Below the pieces are notes generated by a model, which saw only the letters and a program-made list of their open reading frames with translations, was not told the origin of the DNA and did not search any database. Source: Roseburia sp. CAG:10041_57 (GTDB lineage: Bacteria; Bacillota; Clostridia; Lachnospirales; Lachnospiraceae). Taken from it: a stretch of DNA of 64,000 nt. Where the stretch lies: assembly GCA_001916965.1 (NCBI GenBank), contig MNTL01000005.1:63063-127062 (forward strand), written 5' to 3'. Every line of letters starts with the position of its first letter. Position 1 is the stretch's first letter. The position numbers were made by a program, and so were the translations under genes. Below, in pieces: positions 1 to 8,529 of the stretch.

Positions 1-2
1 AT

Positions 3-644
3 ACAGGAATTGATCAGACTCTGTTATCCAAGATCGCAGATCACTTCAGACCTTACAGAGAAGAGTGCTTAAAGAGCGGACTTATGAATCCTAAGGTTCT
101 TGGTGTTGATATCAAGACTCTGTTATACCAGGTACCAGGTGGTATGTTATCTAACATGGTTAGCCAGTTAAAGGAACAGAACGCAGAAGACAAGTACTAT
201 GAAGTACTTGAAGAGATCCCTAGAGTTCGTAAAGACTTAGGTGAGCCACCTCTTGTTACACCTTCATCTCAGATTGTTGGTACACAGGCTGTATTTAACG
301 TATTAATGGGTGAGAGATATAAGATGGCTACAAAGGAAACCAAGGCTGTATTACGTGGCGAGTATGGTCAGACTGTAAAACCTTTCAATAAGGAAGTACA
401 GGATAAGGTTCTTTCAGCAGAAGAGAAAGAACATATCATTACATGCCGTCCTGCAGATTTGATTCCTAACGAACTTCCTAAGATTGAAGAAGAAATGAAG
501 CAGTGGAAACAGCAGGATGAAGACGTATTAAGCTATGCATTATTCCCTCAGGTAGCTGTTGAATTCTTCAAATATCGTGAAGCTCAGCAGAAGAAGGTTG
601 ATTTGACAGAAGCAGACACTAAGAATGGAGCATATCCTGTTTAA
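3..644 (+). CDS. Oxaloacetate decarboxylase / pyruvate carboxylase alpha (carboxyltransferase) subunit, 3' part
   Basis: The reading frame is open from base 3 to the TAA at 642-644, so the gene enters from the left edge and only about 213 C-terminal residues are present. The residues around KVLGVDIKTLLYQVPGGMLS belong to the conserved C-terminal carboxylase domain of the OadA/PycB family, which moves a carboxyl group between biotin and pyruvate or oxaloacetate. The protein ends soon after a Lys/Glu-rich stretch and has no biotinyl (AMKM-type) domain, so the biotin carrier must be a separate subunit, as in sodium-pump decarboxylases and two-subunit carboxylases. The ATG at 84 is internal. A hairpin terminator follows. 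The family is clear; which of the two enzymes it is cannot be decided here. Confidence 0.85.
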   Translation, partial: TGIDQTLLSKIADHFRPYREECLKSGLMNPKVLGVDIKTLLYQVPGGMLSNMVSQLKEQNAEDKYYEVLEEIPRVRKDLGEPPLVTPSSQIVGTQAVFNVLMGERYKMATKETKAVLRGEYGQTVKPFNKEVQDKVLSAEEKEHIITCRPADLIPNELPKIEEEMKQWKQQDEDVLSYALFPQVAVEFFKYREAQQKKVDLTEADTKNGAYPV

Positions 645-677
645 TTTGTGTGATTCTTCTATCATTACAGGTTTTAT

Positions 678-718
678 ATCAGTATCGGGTCATAAACTTA
701 TGATCCGATACTGATTTT
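678..718 (+). terminator. Intrinsic terminator after the carboxyltransferase gene
   Basis: A 16-bp arm at 678-693 pairs with 700-715 (one G-U pair) across a 6-nt loop and is followed by a short T run. It lies 33 nt past the stop codon. Confidence 0.8.
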
Positions 719-732
719 GAGTTGAAGCATAC

Positions 733-772
733 TTGACAGACGAATAAAAACAATTTATCATAACATGTGTTA
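733..772 (+). promoter_or_regulatory. Sigma-A promoter with inverted repeat upstream of the TetR gene
   Basis: TTGACA at 733-738, 17-nt spacer, TATCAT at 756-761. An inverted repeat TAACA-TG-TGTTA (761-772) overlaps the expected start of transcription. That is a usual place for an operator of a self-repressing TetR protein. The promoter is strong by sequence; the operator is inference. Confidence 0.65.
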
Positions 773-880
773 TTACTGTAAATAATAAATGATGCCGCCT
801 GAATGATAGCCACAGGCTGTCATCTGTATACAAAAGAGAAACTGCGATAGTGCGCAAAATGCGTAGAAATGAGGATAACC

Positions 881-1426
881 ATGGCAAGAAAAGAGTCCGT
901 GACAAAAAACATGATATTGGAAACAGCTGTTCAATTGGCGAAAGAAGAAGGCATAGAGAATGTAACTGCCAGAAAACTGGCAAATAAAATTGGATGCTCT
1001 ACTCAGCCTATTTTCAGAGTCTATGCCAATATGACAGAGTTATATACAGAAGTTTATCAGAAAGCGATAGATTTATTTGCAGATTATTATGAAAAATTCG
1101 AGTCCGAAGTGCAGACACCTTTTATTCACCTGGGACTTGCTTATATAGATTTTGCGAAAGAAGAACGTAAACTGTTTCAGCTATTGTTCCTGTCAGACAA
1201 TAGAGGAGATAGAAGTTTATATGAATTGTTAAATGGAAGTACAGGAGCTGTGGCAAAAGAAATTAATAAAGCTGCGGCAAACGGATGCAGCAATCCAAGT
1301 GGATTATTTATGAAAATGTGGATATTCATCCATGGATGTGCATGCATGGTATTAACAGGAGATTATGATCTGACGAAGGAAGAAACGTTAGATCTTTTAG
1401 AAGATATATACAAAAGCTGCTCATAA
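881..1426 (+). CDS. TetR/AcrR-family transcriptional regulator
   Basis: 181-residue protein with a TetR-type helix-turn-helix at residues 28-48 (VTARKLANKIGCSTQPIFRV) after a basic N-terminus, and a helical ligand-binding half. The ATG at 881 is preferred over 869 because GAGGA (871-875) sits 5 nt upstream of it. The next gene, an RpiR regulator, starts 13 nt downstream, so the two are probably co-transcribed from the promoter at 733-761. The ligand is unknown; no exporter or enzyme directly adjoins it to suggest one. Confidence 0.85.
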   Translation: MARKESVTKNMILETAVQLAKEEGIENVTARKLANKIGCSTQPIFRVYANMTELYTEVYQKAIDLFADYYEKFESEVQTPFIHLGLAYIDFAKEERKLFQLLFLSDNRGDRSLYELLNGSTGAVAKEINKAAANGCSNPSGLFMKMWIFIHGCACMVLTGDYDLTKEETLDLLEDIYKSCS

Positions 1427-1439
1427 GTGAGGACAACAG

Positions 1440-2369
1440 ATGGAATACAAGATTGATACCATGTCCAGAATTAATGAAAAATTTAATAAAATGAGCAAGG
1501 GTCATAAAAAGATTGCAACCTTTATCATAGATCATTATGAGCAGGCTGCATTTATGACCGCTGCCAAGTTGGGAACTACCGTAGGGGTGAGTGAATCTAC
1601 AGTGGTTCGTTTTGCCTATTCTTTAGGTTATGAAGGTTATCCTGAATTTCAGGAGGATCTGGCTGAATGGGTGAAGAACAAGCTTAATTCTGTACAGAAG
1701 ATTGGCGTTAAATATGGAAAGAGTACTCAATCAGAAATATTAACATCTGTATTGACTTCAGATATGGAGAAGATCAGCGATACAATAGAGCATGTGGACC
1801 CACATGCTTTTGAAATGGCAGTAGACATTATCCTGGAAGCTAAAAATGTCTATATTATTGGAATCAGAAGCTGTGATCCGCTGGCACGTTTCCTGCAATT
1901 CTATCTGAATATGATTAGGGGAAACGTTTTTTTGCTGAATTCAACAAATACAACAGAGATTTTTGAACAGATGATTCGCATTGATGAGAAGGATGCATTA
2001 ATTGGAATCAGTTTTCCAAGATATTCCATGCGGACCCTGAAAGCTATGGAATTTGCCAACGACAGACAGGCTAAGATTATTACAATAACAGATACGATCT
2101 ATTCTCCCATGTGTCTGTATTCATCCTGCAATCTACTGGCAAGAAGCAACATGGTATCTATTGTAGATTCTCTAGTAGCACCATTAAGCCTTATCAATGC
2201 GCTGGTTGTAGCATTATGTCTGAAACGTCCTGATGATGTGAAGAAGAATCTGGAAAGTCTGGGACAGGCATGGGATAACTATCAGGTATATTTGAAGGAT
2301 GAATTCAATTACATTGATGAATCTCTGTTAAGTACTCCATTGCAGAAAGAAAAGGAACAGAAATTGTGA
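1440..2369 (+). CDS. MurR/RpiR-family transcriptional regulator
   Basis: 309 residues. The N-terminal RpiR helix-turn-helix (about residues 1-77) includes the typical GVSESTVVRFAYSLGY recognition helix; a SIS sugar-phosphate-binding domain follows at about 125-260 (IIGIRSCDPLARF, ISFPRYS). These proteins sense phosphosugars and control sugar or cell-wall catabolism. Its stop overlaps the GTG start of the downstream flavoprotein by 4 nt, so they are translationally coupled. No sugar-use genes lie beside it, so the effector cannot be inferred. Confidence 0.88.
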   Translation: MEYKIDTMSRINEKFNKMSKGHKKIATFIIDHYEQAAFMTAAKLGTTVGVSESTVVRFAYSLGYEGYPEFQEDLAEWVKNKLNSVQKIGVKYGKSTQSEILTSVLTSDMEKISDTIEHVDPHAFEMAVDIILEAKNVYIIGIRSCDPLARFLQFYLNMIRGNVFLLNSTNTTEIFEQMIRIDEKDALIGISFPRYSMRTLKAMEFANDRQAKIITITDTIYSPMCLYSSCNLLARSNMVSIVDSLVAPLSLINALVVALCLKRPDDVKKNLESLGQAWDNYQVYLKDEFNYIDESLLSTPLQKEKEQKL

Positions 2370-3604
2370 AAATATTGATCATTGGAGCAGGACCTGCTGG
2401 AATGATGGCAGCGATCACTGCTGCAAAGGCGGGTTCTGAAGTTATATTATTAGAAAAAAATGAGAAAATTGGAAAGAAACTCTTTATTACAGGAAAAGGC
2501 AGATGTAATGTGACAAATGCCTGTGATACAGAGGATCTTTTTGCAAATGTAATGGAACACAGCAAGTTCCTGTACAGCGCAATATATGGATATGATAATC
2601 AGGCGGTTATGCGCTTTTTTGAAGAAGCAGGATGTCCACTGAAAATAGAAAGAGGACAGAGAGTTTTTCCAGAATCGGATCACAGCTCTGATATATTAAG
2701 GGCACTGGACCGGCAATTGCATCAGTCAGGAGTAAAAGTGCGTCTTCACACGGAAGCCGGCAGGCTTTTGATTGATGAAAATGAGAAAACTGTTACCGGA
2801 GTACAGCTCAAGAATGGAGATAAGCTGAATGCAGACAAAATAATTGTCGCAACGGGAGGTATTTCCTATGTTTTGACGGGTTCAACAGGCGATGGTTATC
2901 AGTTTGCCAAGGAAGCAGGACATACAGTTACAAAGCTTTCACCGGCACTTGTTCCCTTTGTAGTGCAGGAAGAGTGGTGTAAACAGCTCCAGGGCTTATC
3001 GTTAAGAAATGTAGAAGCCCGGATTGAAGTGGATGGAAGAGAGATTTATTCTGACTTTGGAGAAATGCTGTTCACCCATTATGGAGTCAGTGGACCGCTC
3101 ATGTTAAGCGGCAGTAGCCATTATGTGCATAAAGCAGCAGGAAAACAAGCAAAATTATATATAGATTTAAAACCTGCATTAACACAGGAACAATTGGACA
3201 AACGAATATTAAGAGAATTTGACGCCAACAGAAATAAGCAGTTCAAAAATGCCATTGCGGCGTTGTTCCCGGCTAAGATGTTAAATATTATGCCAAGTCT
3301 GGCACAGATAGATCCTGAAAGAAAAGTCAATGAGACCACAAAGGAAGAGAGAGAACGCTTCCTTCATACAATAAAGCAGCTTGAATTGACGATTACCGGC
3401 GTACGTGATTATAATGAAGCGATTATAACCAAGGGCGGTGTGAAAGTATCAGAGATCAATCCGTCCACAATGGAATCCAGAAATATAAAGGGACTTTATT
3501 TTGCTGGTGAAGTGCTGGATCTGGATGCGTTGACCGGAGGCTATAATCTACAGATTGCATGGTCAACCGGTCATCTGGCAGGAGAAAGTGCAGCAGAGGA
3601 ATAA
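2366..3604 (+). CDS. HI0933/YhiN-family FAD-dependent oxidoreductase (BaiN-like)
   Basis: 412 residues starting at GTG 2366, which overlaps the previous stop (GTGA). The FAD-binding GxGxxG is G7-G12 (GAGPAG), followed by LEKNEKIGKKLFITGKGRCN, a hallmark of the HI0933 family, and the C-terminal AGEVLDLDALTGGYNLQ motif. Family members are flavoproteins of largely unknown role; one homologue, BaiN, was proposed to reduce bile-acid intermediates in Clostridium scindens. Its place just before cmk, ispH and rpsA suggests a housekeeping role rather than bile-acid use. Family assignment is firm; the reaction is unknown. Confidence 0.88.
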   Translation: MKILIIGAGPAGMMAAITAAKAGSEVILLEKNEKIGKKLFITGKGRCNVTNACDTEDLFANVMEHSKFLYSAIYGYDNQAVMRFFEEAGCPLKIERGQRVFPESDHSSDILRALDRQLHQSGVKVRLHTEAGRLLIDENEKTVTGVQLKNGDKLNADKIIVATGGISYVLTGSTGDGYQFAKEAGHTVTKLSPALVPFVVQEEWCKQLQGLSLRNVEARIEVDGREIYSDFGEMLFTHYGVSGPLMLSGSSHYVHKAAGKQAKLYIDLKPALTQEQLDKRILREFDANRNKQFKNAIAALFPAKMLNIMPSLAQIDPERKVNETTKEERERFLHTIKQLELTITGVRDYNEAIITKGGVKVSEINPSTMESRNIKGLYFAGEVLDLDALTGGYNLQIAWSTGHLAGESAAEE

Positions 3605-3632
3605 TGGATATCAGAAAGGTATGGTAATAAAT

Positions 3633-4289
3633 ATGAGTTATAATATCGCAATAGATGGACCGGCAGGTGCTGGCAAAAGTACGATTGCAAAATTGATTGC
3701 AAAGAAAAAGAATTACATTTATGTTGATACAGGAGCCATGTATCGCGCTATGGCATTGTATTTTCTGGAAGCAGGTATCAGTGCAGATGATCAGGGAAAA
3801 ATAGAATCCTCCGTAGATCAGATAGATGTTACAATCACTTATGAAAACGGAGAGCAGGTAGTATGGCTCAATGGCAGAAACGTAAATGGGCTGATCCGTA
3901 CAGAGGAAGTAAGCCGTATGGCATCTGCGACCAGTGTAAATCCCAAGGTGCGTACCAAACTGGTGGAATTACAGAGAAAGCTTGCAGCAAAAGAAAACGT
4001 AGTAATGGACGGAAGAGATATCGGTACAGTCGTATTACCGGATGCAAATGTAAAAATCTATCTGACAGCCAGCAGCGCAGTCAGAGCAAAGCGCCGTTAT
4101 GAAGAACAGAAGGCAAAAGGCATAGACTGTAATCTGGAAGAGATAGAAAAAGATATTATTGAAAGAGATCACAGAGACATGACAAGAGAAATCTCACCGC
4201 TAAAGCAGGCAGAAGACGCAATTCTTCTGGATTCTTCCAATATGACGATTGAAGAAGTCGCTGATGCAGTGATTGCATTGTGCAAATAA
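3633..4289 (+). CDS. cmk: Cytidylate kinase
   Basis: 218 residues, normal length for Cmk, which phosphorylates CMP and dCMP with ATP in the cytoplasm. The P-loop is GPAGAGKST at residues 9-17; YVDTGAMYRAMA and DGRDIGTVV are typical CMP-kinase motifs. I place the start at ATG 3633 (MSYNIAIDG); an in-frame ATG at 3621 is possible but lies only one base from the AAAGG at 3615-3619. The order flavoprotein-cmk-ispH-rpsA matches the conserved clostridial cmk-ispH-rpsA neighbourhood. Confidence 0.95.
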   Translation: MSYNIAIDGPAGAGKSTIAKLIAKKKNYIYVDTGAMYRAMALYFLEAGISADDQGKIESSVDQIDVTITYENGEQVVWLNGRNVNGLIRTEEVSRMASATSVNPKVRTKLVELQRKLAAKENVVMDGRDIGTVVLPDANVKIYLTASSAVRAKRRYEEQKAKGIDCNLEEIEKDIIERDHRDMTREISPLKQAEDAILLDSSNMTIEEVADAVIALCK

Positions 4290-4342
4290 AGAAGCAGATA
4301 TGCAGCCATGTCCTGTAGATAGTAGAAAGGCATACAAATAGA

Positions 4343-5191
4343 ATGGAAGTAGTATTGGCAAAATCATCAGGCTTTTGTTTTGGCGTGAAAAGGGCAGTGG
4401 ACAGAGTATATGAACAGCTTGCAGAAAACAAGAAAATATATACGTATGGTCCTATTGTCCATAATGATGATGTAGTAGCGGATCTGGAAGAAAAGGGTGT
4501 AAAGGTACTCAATACGAAAGAGGAACTGACAGAACTTACAGAAGGAAGCGTTGTAATACGTGCACATGGAGTCCCCAAGGAAATTTATGAAATCATGGAA
4601 CAAAAGAACATAGAATGCATTGATGCGACTTGTCCTTTTGTAAAGCGTATTCACAAAATTGTGGAGAAGGAGAGCGCAGAAGGAAGACGTATTATTGTCA
4701 TAGGTAATGCGAAACATCCGGAAGTAGAAGGAATCAGAGGATGGTGTAAAACTCCTGCAACCGTGATAGAATCCAGAGAAGAGGCACTTCAATTTAATGG
4801 TTCAAAGGACGATAAATACTGCGTTGTATCTCAAACGACATTTAACTACAAGAAATTTCAAGAATTAGTTGAAATTTTTCAAAAAAAAGGTTATGATATA
4901 ATTGTTGCGAATACTATTTGTAGTGCAACAGAAGAACGCCAGAAGGAAGCAAGTGAACTTGCAGCCAAAGCTGACGTTATGATTGTGATAGGTGGTACTC
5001 ATAGTTCCAATACCCGCAAGCTCTATGAGCTGTGCAAAAGTGAATGTGAGAATACTTACTATATACAGACACTGGCAGACCTGCAATTAGAACTACCTAA
5101 TTCTGTTGAACTAGTGGGCATCACAGCGGGGGCTTCTACCCCAAACAAAATAATTGAGGAGGTTCAAAATTATGTCAGAATTAACTTTTGA
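4343..5191 (+). CDS. ispH: 4-hydroxy-3-methylbut-2-enyl diphosphate reductase
   Basis: 282 residues. IspH is the last enzyme of the MEP isoprenoid pathway and reduces HMBPP to IPP/DMAPP with an oxygen-sensitive iron-sulfur cluster. The three cluster cysteines are visible (C12 in GFCFGVKRAV, C97 in DATCPFV, C193 in NTICSATEERQKEA), as are the substrate histidines H40, H75 and H125. In several Clostridia IspH is fused to ribosomal protein S1. Here the proteins are separate, but the genes overlap by 20 nt and the S1 ribosome binding site lies inside ispH. Confidence 0.96.
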   Translation: MEVVLAKSSGFCFGVKRAVDRVYEQLAENKKIYTYGPIVHNDDVVADLEEKGVKVLNTKEELTELTEGSVVIRAHGVPKEIYEIMEQKNIECIDATCPFVKRIHKIVEKESAEGRRIIVIGNAKHPEVEGIRGWCKTPATVIESREEALQFNGSKDDKYCVVSQTTFNYKKFQELVEIFQKKGYDIIVANTICSATEERQKEASELAAKADVMIVIGGTHSSNTRKLYELCKSECENTYYIQTLADLQLELPNSVELVGITAGASTPNKIIEEVQNYVRINF

Positions 5192-6329
5192 ACAAATGTT
5201 AGAAGAATCATTAAAAACTATTCATACAGGAGAGGTAATTGAAGGTACAGTCATCGATGTAAAACCGGATGAAGCAATCCTTAACATCGGTTACAAGTCA
5301 GACGGTATTCTTACACGTAACGAATACACCAATGAGCCTAATGTAGACCTGACCACTCTTGTAAACGTTGGCGACAAGATGGAAGTGAAAGTCTTAAAGG
5401 TAAACGATGGTGAGGGACAGGTTCTCTTAACATACAAGAGACTTGCTGCTGACAGAGGCAATAAGAGAATTGAAGAAGCATTCAATAATAAGGAAGTACT
5501 TACAGCTAAGGTTGCACAGGTACTTGACGGTGGATTAAGCGTTGTAGTTGACGAAGTAAGAATTTTCATCCCTGCAAGTCTTGTATCTGATGTATATGAG
5601 AAAGATTTAAGCAAATATGCTGGACAGGAAATCGAATTCGTAATCAGCGAGTACAATCCTAAGAGAAGAAGATATATCGGCGATCGTAAGCAGCTTATCG
5701 TTGCTAAGAAGCTTGAAATGCAGAAGGAACTCTTTGAGAAGATCAAAGTTGGCGATATCGTAGAAGGTACAGTTAAGAACGTTACAGATTTCGGTGCATT
5801 CATCGATTTAGGTGGTGTTGATGGTCTGCTTCATATTTCTGAGATGTCCTGGGGACGTGTTGAGAATCCTAAGAAGGTATTCAAGGTTGGTGAGACTCTT
5901 AAAGTCCTGATTAAGGATATTGATGGAACTAAGGTTGCATTATCCCTGAAATTTGATGATTCCAATCCTTGGAAAGATGCAGCTACTAAGTATGCTGTAG
6001 GCAATGTAGTTACCGGTAAAGTAGCAAGAATGACTGATTTTGGTGCATTCGTAGAATTAGAGCCAGGTATTGATGCTCTTCTTCATGTTTCTCAGATTGC
6101 AAAAGAGCATATTGAGAAGCCATCAGATGTATTAAGCGTTGGTCAGGAAGTTACAGCTAAAGTAGTTGATTTCAACGAAGAAGGTAAGAAGATCAGCTTA
6201 AGCATTAAGGCTTTATCAGCTCCTGAACCTAAGGAAGCACCTGCTGAAGAGACAGCAGAAGATGATTCTGACGTTGTATCTGTAGATATCGACGCTGTAA
6301 TCGCTAAGCAGGAAGCAGAAGAGAACTAA
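5172..6329 (+). CDS. rpsA: Ribosomal protein S1 / S1 RNA-binding protein, four S1 domains
   Basis: 385 residues with four S1-type OB folds starting near residues 17, 102, 190 and 275. The third and fourth are the best preserved (VTDFGAFIDLGGVDGLLHIS; MTDFGAFVELEPGIDALLHV). The tail is acidic. It binds mRNA at the small ribosomal subunit; Firmicute S1 is shorter than the six-domain protein of enterobacteria. Start ATG 5172 has GAGGAGG at 5156-5162. The gene overlaps ispH by 20 nt and ends at a strong terminator. Confidence 0.92.
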   Translation: MSELTFEQMLEESLKTIHTGEVIEGTVIDVKPDEAILNIGYKSDGILTRNEYTNEPNVDLTTLVNVGDKMEVKVLKVNDGEGQVLLTYKRLAADRGNKRIEEAFNNKEVLTAKVAQVLDGGLSVVVDEVRIFIPASLVSDVYEKDLSKYAGQEIEFVISEYNPKRRRYIGDRKQLIVAKKLEMQKELFEKIKVGDIVEGTVKNVTDFGAFIDLGGVDGLLHISEMSWGRVENPKKVFKVGETLKVLIKDIDGTKVALSLKFDDSNPWKDAATKYAVGNVVTGKVARMTDFGAFVELEPGIDALLHVSQIAKEHIEKPSDVLSVGQEVTAKVVDFNEEGKKISLSIKALSAPEPKEAPAEETAEDDSDVVSVDIDAVIAKQEAEEN

Positions 6330-6351
6330 TCTTTGTAAGTTCAGTTAATTG

Positions 6352-6383
6352 GCTCTAGGAGTATTATGCTCCTAGAGCTTTAT
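6352..6383 (+). terminator. Intrinsic terminator after rpsA
   Basis: Perfect 10-bp stem 6352-6361 / 6369-6378 with a 7-nt loop, followed by a weak T run. It closes the TetR-to-rpsA run. Confidence 0.75.
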
Positions 6384-6409
6384 ACGTTTAGAAAAGGGGA
6401 TAAGCAGCC

Positions 6410-7189
6410 ATGGCATATGATTATGAATATTTCAAAAAAGAAGTCTATACTTTGACGAAGATTGATTTGAACGCTTACAAAGAAAAACAGATGAAAAGGC
6501 GTATTGATACACTGATTGCCAAGAATAAAATCGTAGGGTATGATAAATTCGTACAGAAACTTAGAGAAGACAAAGCAGTATTTGATGAATTTGTTAATTA
6601 TCTGACGATTAACGTATCTGAATTCTACCGCAATCCGGAACAATGGAAGTTACTGGATCAGGAGATTATTCCGGAACTGATCTCCAAATTTGGAAAGAAC
6701 CTGAAAATATGGAGTGCTGCATGCTCTACAGGAGACGAGCCATATTCTTTGGTTATGGCGTTATCCAGACATATACCATTAAATCAGATAAAGATCATAG
6801 CAACGGATATTGATAAACAGGTTATAGATAAAGCCAAAACAGGACTTTATAATGAGAAAAGTATCGCATCCGTACCAGAAGATTTAAAGAAAAAGTATTT
6901 TACCAAGATAGGTCCATCTTATCAGATATCTAACGATATCAAGTCAAGAGTTGAATTTAAGCAGCATAACTTATTGAAAGATACATATCCTGACCGTTGT
7001 GATTTGATTGTGTGCAGAAATGTACTGATCTATTTTACTGAGGAAGCAAAGGATGAAGTGTTCCGAAAGTTTAATTCTGCCTTAAAGCCTGATGGAATCC
7101 TGTTTATTGGAAGTACAGAACAGATTATGAATTATAAGGAAATTAATTATGAAAGAAAGAATTCTTTCTTTTATGTTAAAGCAAAATAG
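6410..7189 (+). CDS. cheR: CheR-type protein-glutamate O-methyltransferase
   Basis: 259 residues. CheR methylates glutamates on chemoreceptors using S-adenosylmethionine. Visible are the N-terminal all-alpha domain, the conserved VSEFYRNPEQW motif near residues 69-79, the SAM-binding AACSTGDEPYS at 103-113, and DLIVCRNVLIYF near residue 200. GGGG at 6397-6400 precedes the start. It stands alone between two terminators with no chemoreceptor, CheB or other che gene in the window, so the partner receptors lie elsewhere or the protein has another target. Confidence 0.92.
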   Translation: MAYDYEYFKKEVYTLTKIDLNAYKEKQMKRRIDTLIAKNKIVGYDKFVQKLREDKAVFDEFVNYLTINVSEFYRNPEQWKLLDQEIIPELISKFGKNLKIWSAACSTGDEPYSLVMALSRHIPLNQIKIIATDIDKQVIDKAKTGLYNEKSIASVPEDLKKKYFTKIGPSYQISNDIKSRVEFKQHNLLKDTYPDRCDLIVCRNVLIYFTEEAKDEVFRKFNSALKPDGILFIGSTEQIMNYKEINYERKNSFFYVKAK

Positions 7190-7200
7190 AATGGAAAAGA

Positions 7201-7240
7201 AGAGGTATTGCTACAAATATGTAACAATGCCTCTTTTTGA
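7201..7240. terminator. Terminator between cheR and the convergent nuclease gene
   Basis: Stem 7201-7210 / 7225-7234 with one G-U pair, then five Ts on the + strand. It lies between converging genes. Confidence 0.7.
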
Positions 7241-7244
7241 TGTA

Positions 7245-8360
7245 TCAACATTGTGATGCAATCATTTCCAGTACATGATGTGCATATCGGTTGAAATCTT
7301 CTCTTCGTGTCTTAAATTCATCAGTCAGCTCAAAGAACAGGTCGTGATCTTTGTATTCACGTTTGAAGAATGGAGTAAATAGCGTATCCCATTGCGGAAG
7401 ATAGGAAGAGACTTTGCGCGTATAGCAGTTGGAAGCTAATGCCTGCTGACGGAACTCTTTATCTACAAAACTGGCTACAGACTTATGGATTGCGATATCC
7501 TCCTGTGGAAGATAGTAATAATCCTTGTAATTAGAATAGAAATATTTCATTTCCTCTTCGTAGATAGGCACACGTAGCCTGCCCTCGTTACCGCAACCGA
7601 TGAAATAGCAGCTGTTGGCACTGCATGTAATATCGGCAGGCAATGGAACAGGAAATTTCAGATTCATAATAATCTCAGGACAACGCTGTTGATGGATATC
7701 ATTGTAGTAGTTTGCCTGTACCTTCGTGACTTTTACCGGATTATGGATTAAATCGGGGATTGCAAGAGCAGCAATGATATCTAACATGCCCTTAATATCT
7801 TCTTCATTATGGAGCAGGAGAAAATGTTCCTTCTCTGGATCGTGTGTAAGAACATATTCGTGGTAAATATCAATCAGCTCACCGCCAGAGTAGACATCTT
7901 CACGTTCTGTATGCAGGAATCCTTCAATGGTCTTCTGCTTACAGTTTGGAAGTTTCATAAAATTCTTATAAGGAGCGATACGGCGATAAATATCAATTCC
8001 TTCAAATCTGCTCAGGTCACAGGAGATATGATATTGTTCCATTTTTTTCGCAAGATATGGAATGTCGAACTGATTGCCATTGAAGTGAATCAGATAGCGG
8101 TAATCAGAGGCAAAATCTGCAAAGGCACGCAATACATTTTCTTCATCTTCATAGTTGGTGGCAAACCACTGTATAGAATACCATGCAGGAGACTGTTCCT
8201 GTGTATTATAGTAGATGCAGCCAATCAGATAAAGAGACGAGCTTTTGGCATAGAGTCCGGTAGTTTCTATATCTATAAAAAGTGTCTGCTTAGGAATACA
8301 GAGATTCTCAATGGGATATCGGGGCGCCAGTGCACCCAGACTATTGGAAATGCATTTCAT
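7245..8360 (-). CDS. YprB-type RNase H-fold exonuclease-like protein
   Basis: 371 residues on the - strand. The N-terminal half carries a DEDD-type exonuclease fold: FIDIETTGLY supplies D30 and E32, and LIHFNGNQFDIPYL and a later NEEDIKGML supply further acidic residues. This matches the YprB-type ribonuclease-H-like domain, often found beside recombination or helicase proteins. The C-terminal part is not recognised. On the - strand an AAGGTGG-type site precedes the ATG at 8360. A cytoplasmic nuclease is likely; its substrate is unknown. Confidence 0.75.
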   Translation of the reverse strand: MKCISNSLGALAPRYPIENLCIPKQTLFIDIETTGLYAKSSSLYLIGCIYYNTQEQSPAWYSIQWFATNYEDEENVLRAFADFASDYRYLIHFNGNQFDIPYLAKKMEQYHISCDLSRFEGIDIYRRIAPYKNFMKLPNCKQKTIEGFLHTEREDVYSGGELIDIYHEYVLTHDPEKEHFLLLHNEEDIKGMLDIIAALAIPDLIHNPVKVTKVQANYYNDIHQQRCPEIIMNLKFPVPLPADITCSANSCYFIGCGNEGRLRVPIYEEEMKYFYSNYKDYYYLPQEDIAIHKSVASFVDKEFRQQALASNCYTRKVSSYLPQWDTLFTPFFKREYKDHDLFFELTDEFKTRREDFNRYAHHVLEMIASQC

Positions 8361-8431
8361 AGCGAGTTATTCCACCTTTCTGTAATCTTATATAAATAAC
8401 TTAGCACATGGGGCTAGATGATGTAAAGTTT

Positions 8432-8460
8432 TTGAATGTAAAATGATAAAATTAGATAAT
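8432..8460 (+). promoter_or_regulatory. Promoter for the DUF1016 nuclease gene
   Basis: TTGAAT at 8432-8437, 17-nt spacer, GATAAT at 8455-8460; the gene starts at 8530. Confidence 0.55.
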
Positions 8461-8529
8461 AGAAATCATGGACTTTATTTCTTATATGTCTGATAATAGA
8501 AATAGGAGATATTTACGGAGGACAGGCAG

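Noticed and set aside
690..983. Minus-strand ORF across the TetR promoter
   Set aside because: It covers a terminator and a strong promoter and has no coding character; a shadow ORF.
7809..8399. Plus-strand ORF of 196 codons
   Set aside because: Entirely antisense to the RNase H-fold gene, which has clear motifs; a shadow ORF.
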